Origin: DASVBJ01 sp036375895
GTDB lineage: Bacteria; Actinomycetota; Actinomycetes; JACCUZ01
Direction: 5' to 3'
DNA length: 8,096 nt
Assembly: GCA_036375895.1 (NCBI GenBank)
Contig: DASVBJ010000276.1
Location: forward strand, 1 to 8,096
Below the pieces are notes generated by a model, which made no database searches, had not been told where the DNA came from, and worked only from the letters and a program-made list of their open reading frames with translations. Made by a program: the position numbers and the translations under genes. This document shows, piece after piece, positions 6,352-8,096 of this stretch (position 1 is the first letter of the stretch; each line of letters starts with the position of its first letter).

Positions 6352-6846
6352 TCAGGCCTGGGACTCGAACGGCGTCACGAGCAGGCGCAGCAGCCCGGAA
6401 AGGCTGTCCTGCTGGCGCGGGGTGAGCGCCGAGAGGAGCTCCTTCTCGCGGGCCAGCAGGTCGGCGAGCGCTGCGTCGACCCGCTCCTTGCCGCGCGGCG
6501 TGAGCCGGACGTGCACGCCGCGGCGGTCGGCAGGGTCGGGCATGCGCTGCACGAGACCCCGCGACTCGAGCCGGTCGATCCGGTTGGTCATGGTGCCCGA
6601 CGTGACGAGCGTCTGGGCCAGCAGCTGGCCGGGGGACAGCACGTAGGGGCGTCCGGCACGCCGCAGTGCCGCCAGGACGTCGAACTCCCAGACCTCGAGC
6701 TCGTGTCCTTCGAAGGCCGCCCGGCGGGCCCGGTCGAGGTGGCGCGAGAGCCGGGTGACCCTGGAGAGCACCTCGAGCGGCCGGACGTCGAGATCCGGTC
6801 GCTCCCTGGCCCACGCGGCGACCAGCCGGTCGACCTCGTCCTGCAC
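6352..6846 (-). CDS. MarR-family transcriptional regulator
   Basis: Winged-helix dimeric repressor, probably ligand-responsive, of the divergent methyltransferase/VOC operon and of itself. From GTG 6846 the product is 164 residues. Helices at about 22–46 and 124–160 would form the dimer interface. The wHTH spans about 50–116: helix with W53-E-F-D-V-L-A-A-L, recognition helix T79-L-V-T-S-G-T-M-T-N-R-I-D-R-L-E with the typical G-L-V after it, and the wing D104-P-A-D-R-R-G-V-x-V-x-L-T-P-x-G, the best MarR signature. GTG 6846 is preferred because GAGGGGG lies 7 bases upstream on the minus strand. An ATG at 6879 (11 residues longer) has no Shine-Dalgarno sequence but sits 8 bases after a TANNNT element, so a leaderless longer form is possible. 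The open frame extends to 6918, inside the main operator. No cysteines are present, which argues against an OhrR-type thiol sensor. The ligand is unknown. Confidence 0.92.
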   Translation of the reverse strand: MQDEVDRLVAAWARERPDLDVRPLEVLSRVTRLSRHLDRARRAAFEGHELEVWEFDVLAALRRAGRPYVLSPGQLLAQTLVTSGTMTNRIDRLESRGLVQRMPDPADRRGVHVRLTPRGKERVDAALADLLAREKELLSALTPRQQDSLSGLLRLLVTPFESQA

Positions 6847-6876
6847 GTCGGCACCCCCTCCGGTGCTGGGCAACTG

Positions 6877-6890
6877 CATTGTGGTCAAGA
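6877..6890. promoter_or_regulatory. Degenerate third operator-like site (O3)
   Basis: The sequence CATTGTGGTCAAGA keeps one intact half-site (TCAAGA, 6885–6890) and TTG of the other, matching the core of the main operator at 9 of 14 positions. Its centre is 30 bp from the main operator centre, close to three helical turns. It would overlap the 5' end of marR transcripts. Weak on its own; the spacing is what makes it notable. Confidence 0.35.
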
Positions 6891-6918
6891 GTATCGATGA
6901 CAAGTGTCTTGACATCAA
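6888..6918 (-). promoter_or_regulatory. Candidate marR promoter
   Basis: On the minus strand TTGATG (complement of 6913–6918) and TACTCT (complement of 6888–6893) are separated by 19 bases, a slightly long spacer. TACTCT fits TANNNT and would place the start of transcription at or beside the ATG at 6879. The -35 element lies inside the main palindrome, which would allow autorepression. Confidence 0.4.
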
Positions 6919-6922
6919 GACA
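6905..6922. promoter_or_regulatory. Main MarR operator (O1), perfect 18-bp palindrome
   Basis: TGTCTTGACATCAAGACA is a perfect inverted repeat with 8-base arms and a 2-base centre. Its CTTGA-N2-TCAAG core is the type of symmetric site bound by many MarR-family dimers. It lies between the divergent marR and methyltransferase genes and covers the TTGACA box of the rightward promoter and the -35 region of the leftward one, so bound repressor would block both. Confidence 0.75.
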
Positions 6923-6937
6923 AGTACTTGCCAGGGT
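6909..6937 (+). promoter_or_regulatory. Promoter of the methyltransferase/VOC operon
   Basis: A perfect -35 box TTGACA (6909–6914) is followed after 17 bases by CAGGGT (6932–6937), which keeps the key A and T positions of the -10 element and is preceded by TG at 6929–6930 in extended -10 position. Transcription would start near 6944, about 33 bases before the ATG. The -35 box is embedded in operator O1. Confidence 0.55.
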
Positions 6938-6946
6938 GTGCAGGTC

Positions 6947-6960
6947 TCTCGACGTCAAGA
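6947..6960. promoter_or_regulatory. Second, imperfect MarR operator (O2)
   Basis: TCTCGACGTCAAGA matches the inner 14 bases of O1 (TCTTGACATCAAGA) at 12 positions and keeps one half-site intact. The centre-to-centre distance to O1 is 40 bp, near four helical turns, so two dimers would bind on about the same DNA face. It falls just after the predicted rightward transcription start, where bound repressor would be a roadblock. Confidence 0.6.
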
Positions 6961-6976
6961 AAGGTGGGAGCTCGGG

Positions 6977-7765
6977 ATGCGCTGGGATCCGGGGGAGTAC
7001 CTGCGGTTCGCCGACGAGCGCGGGCGGCCGTTCCGGGACCTGCTGGCACGCGTCCCGGCCGACGACCCGTCGTACGTCGTTGACCTCGGCTGCGGGCCGG
7101 GCAACCTGACCCGCGAGCTCGCCAGCCGCTGGCCCGGTGCGCAGGTCGAGGGCGTGGACAGCTCGCCGGAGATGATCCAGCGGGCCCGGGCGGGATCTGG
7201 AGACGGAAGCGTGCACTTCGCGCTCGGCGATGTGCGCGACTGGACGCCCCCGCGGCCGGTCGACGTGCTCACCTGCAACGCGACGCTGCAGTGGGTGCCC
7301 GGTCACCTTGCCCTGATGCCGCGGCTCGTCGGGATGCTGGCGCCCGGGGGAAGCCTCGCCTTCCAGGTGCCGGGCAACTTCGGCGAGCCGACGCATGCCG
7401 AGCTGGCGGCCCTGAAGCGCTCGCCACGGTGGCGCGAGCGGCTCGCAGCCGAGCGGTTGGCGGAGCCGAGCTCGGAGGAGCCGGCGACGTACCTGCGGGC
7501 GCTGGTCGGGCTCGGCTGCCGGGTCGACGCGTGGGAGACGACCTACCTGCAGGTGCTGGCGGGTGACGACGCGGTTCTGGGGTGGATGCGTGGCACGGGC
7601 CTGCGGCCGGTGCTGTCCGTGCTGTCCGAGGACGAGCGGGTCGAGTTCGAGCAGGACTACGGCGCGCGGCTGCGCGCTGCCTACCCGAGGGAGCCTTTCG
7701 GCACCCTGCTGCCCTACCGGCGCATCTTCGTCGTCGCCACCCGAGTCCCTGAGGAGCCGTCATGA
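6977..7765 (+). CDS. tam: Class I SAM methyltransferase, trans-aconitate 2-methyltransferase type
   Basis: Predicted cytoplasmic SAM-dependent O-methyltransferase. Tam monomethyl-esterifies trans-aconitate, which forms from cis-aconitate and inhibits aconitase. The 262-residue product has the N-terminal W-D-P-G-E-Y-L-R-F (3–11) and R-P-F-R-D-L-L block typical of Tam, SAM motif I V-V-D-L-G-C-G-P-G-N-L-T (34–45), acidic D61 after strand 2, D85 in G-D-V-R-D-W, the N-A-T-L-Q-W-V-P-G-H segment (101–110) and L-A-P-G-G (121–125). Length agrees with Tam (about 250–260). The ATG at 6977 has GGGAG at 6966–6970, 6 bases upstream; the longer open frame upstream runs through the operators and marR and is not real. 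The stop overlaps the next start as ATGA. The family call is firm; the substrate is by homology and may be a different carboxylic acid. Confidence 0.88.
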   Translation: MRWDPGEYLRFADERGRPFRDLLARVPADDPSYVVDLGCGPGNLTRELASRWPGAQVEGVDSSPEMIQRARAGSGDGSVHFALGDVRDWTPPRPVDVLTCNATLQWVPGHLALMPRLVGMLAPGGSLAFQVPGNFGEPTHAELAALKRSPRWRERLAAERLAEPSSEEPATYLRALVGLGCRVDAWETTYLQVLAGDDAVLGWMRGTGLRPVLSVLSEDERVEFEQDYGARLRAAYPREPFGTLLPYRRIFVVATRVPEEPS

Positions 7766-8096
7766 TCGAGGCCGTCCACCACGTCCAGCTCGCCGCGCCG
7801 GTCGGCTCCGAGGACGTGCTGCGTCGCTTCTACGGCGACGCGCTCGGCATGACCGAGGTGCCCAAGCCGCCCGTGCTCGCCGCCCGGGGCGGGGCCTGGT
7901 TCCGTGCCGGCGGGGTCGAGCTGCACCTCGGCATCGAGGACGGCTTCCGCCCGGCCCGCAAGGCGCACCCGGGGCTGCTCGTCCGCGACCTCGACGCCCT
8001 CGCGGGCCGGCTCGCCGAGCACGGGGTCGAGGTCGAGTGGGACGACAACTTCCCGGGCTATCGCCGCTGCTACGTCAGCGACCCGCACGGCAACCG
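7762..8096 (+). CDS. VOC (glyoxalase/dioxygenase fold) protein, 5' part
   Basis: Vicinal-oxygen-chelate superfamily protein. The first 111 residues are present and the gene continues beyond the window. The βαβββ module is recognisable: H-H-V-Q-L-A (6–11) with a candidate metal His, helix L-R-R-F-Y-G-D-A-L-G-M (20–30), V-E-L-H-L-G (52–57) with H55 at a usual metal position, V-R-D-L-D-A-L-A-G-R-L (74–84) and Y-V-S-D-P-H-G-N (104–111), the strand that normally leads to the last metal ligand (Glu) just outside the window. So the metal site cannot be judged complete. The ATG overlaps the methyltransferase stop by 4 bases, and GAGGAG (7751–7756) lies 5 bases upstream, so the two are translationally coupled and share the MarR-controlled promoter. 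Function could be glyoxalase-like, dioxygenase, epimerase or drug binding; sequence does not decide. Confidence 0.88.
   Translation, partial: MIEAVHHVQLAAPVGSEDVLRRFYGDALGMTEVPKPPVLAARGGAWFRAGGVELHLGIEDGFRPARKAHPGLLVRDLDALAGRLAEHGVEVEWDDNFPGYRRCYVSDPHGN

Noticed and set aside
6755..6976. N-terminal extension of the methyltransferase back to 6755.
   Set aside because: It would overlap marR and cross the operators and promoter; the extension is Ser/Thr-rich with no family homology, while ATG 6977 has a good ribosome site and starts the conserved W-D-P block.
5252..7396. 714-codon minus-strand open frame spanning the ComB-like, marR and methyltransferase genes.
   Set aside because: It overlaps three real genes, including marR on the same strand in another frame, runs through the intergenic operator region, and its product is low-complexity Arg/Ala/Pro. 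A composition artefact.
1..8096. CRISPR arrays, tRNA/rRNA genes, insertion sequences, att sites or prophage genes.
   Set aside because: No regularly spaced repeats, tRNA-like cloverleaf, transposase frame or flanking inverted repeats were seen; the gene content is ordinary chromosomal.

Overview
The window is a GC-rich stretch with near-complete coding density, frequent GTG and TTG starts and strong G/C bias at third codon positions. Together with the gene order tatD – rpf – rsmA – ispE – ABC-F, which is a familiar core neighbourhood of Actinomycetota, this points to a chromosomal segment of a high-GC actinobacterium. The genus cannot be named from this sequence alone. No RNA gene, insertion sequence, phage gene or CRISPR array is visible.

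Left part (1–5577, all + strand): the 3' end of a TatD-family metal-dependent hydrolase is followed by a 239-base intergenic region. That region holds a candidate terminator hairpin, a sigma-A-like promoter and an exceptionally structured 5' leader for rpf. Then comes a tightly packed series: an RpfB-like resuscitation-promoting factor (cell-wall muralytic enzyme), RsmA/KsgA (16S rRNA dimethyladenosine transferase), IspE (MEP-pathway kinase) and a two-domain ABC-F ATPase. Gaps are about 10, 5 and 0 bases, so these four genes very probably form one operon. It links cell-wall remodelling on resuscitation, ribosome maturation, isoprenoid supply (hence lipid carriers for wall synthesis) and a probable ribosome-associated ATPase. 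As I recall, a co-transcribed rpfB–ksgA–ispE unit under an RNA element in the 5' UTR has been described in Mycobacterium tuberculosis, so the structured leader here deserves attention.

Middle (5606–6298, + strand): a ComB-like (2-phosphosulfolactate phosphatase family) gene with a TANNNT element exactly where a leaderless transcript would need it. It runs convergently into the next gene across a 53-base gap.

Right part (6352–8096): a MarR-family repressor gene on the minus strand is divergent from a methyltransferase of the trans-aconitate methyltransferase (Tam) type. The methyltransferase overlaps by 4 bases (ATGA) a VOC/glyoxalase-fold gene that runs off the window. The 130-base divergent intergenic region holds a perfect 18-bp palindrome over a perfect TTGACA box, a second imperfect copy 40 bp away and a degenerate third copy 30 bp away on the other side. 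This is good sequence evidence for an autoregulated MarR/Tam/VOC switch. It and the rpf leader are the two places most worth following up; the rest is conserved housekeeping sequence.
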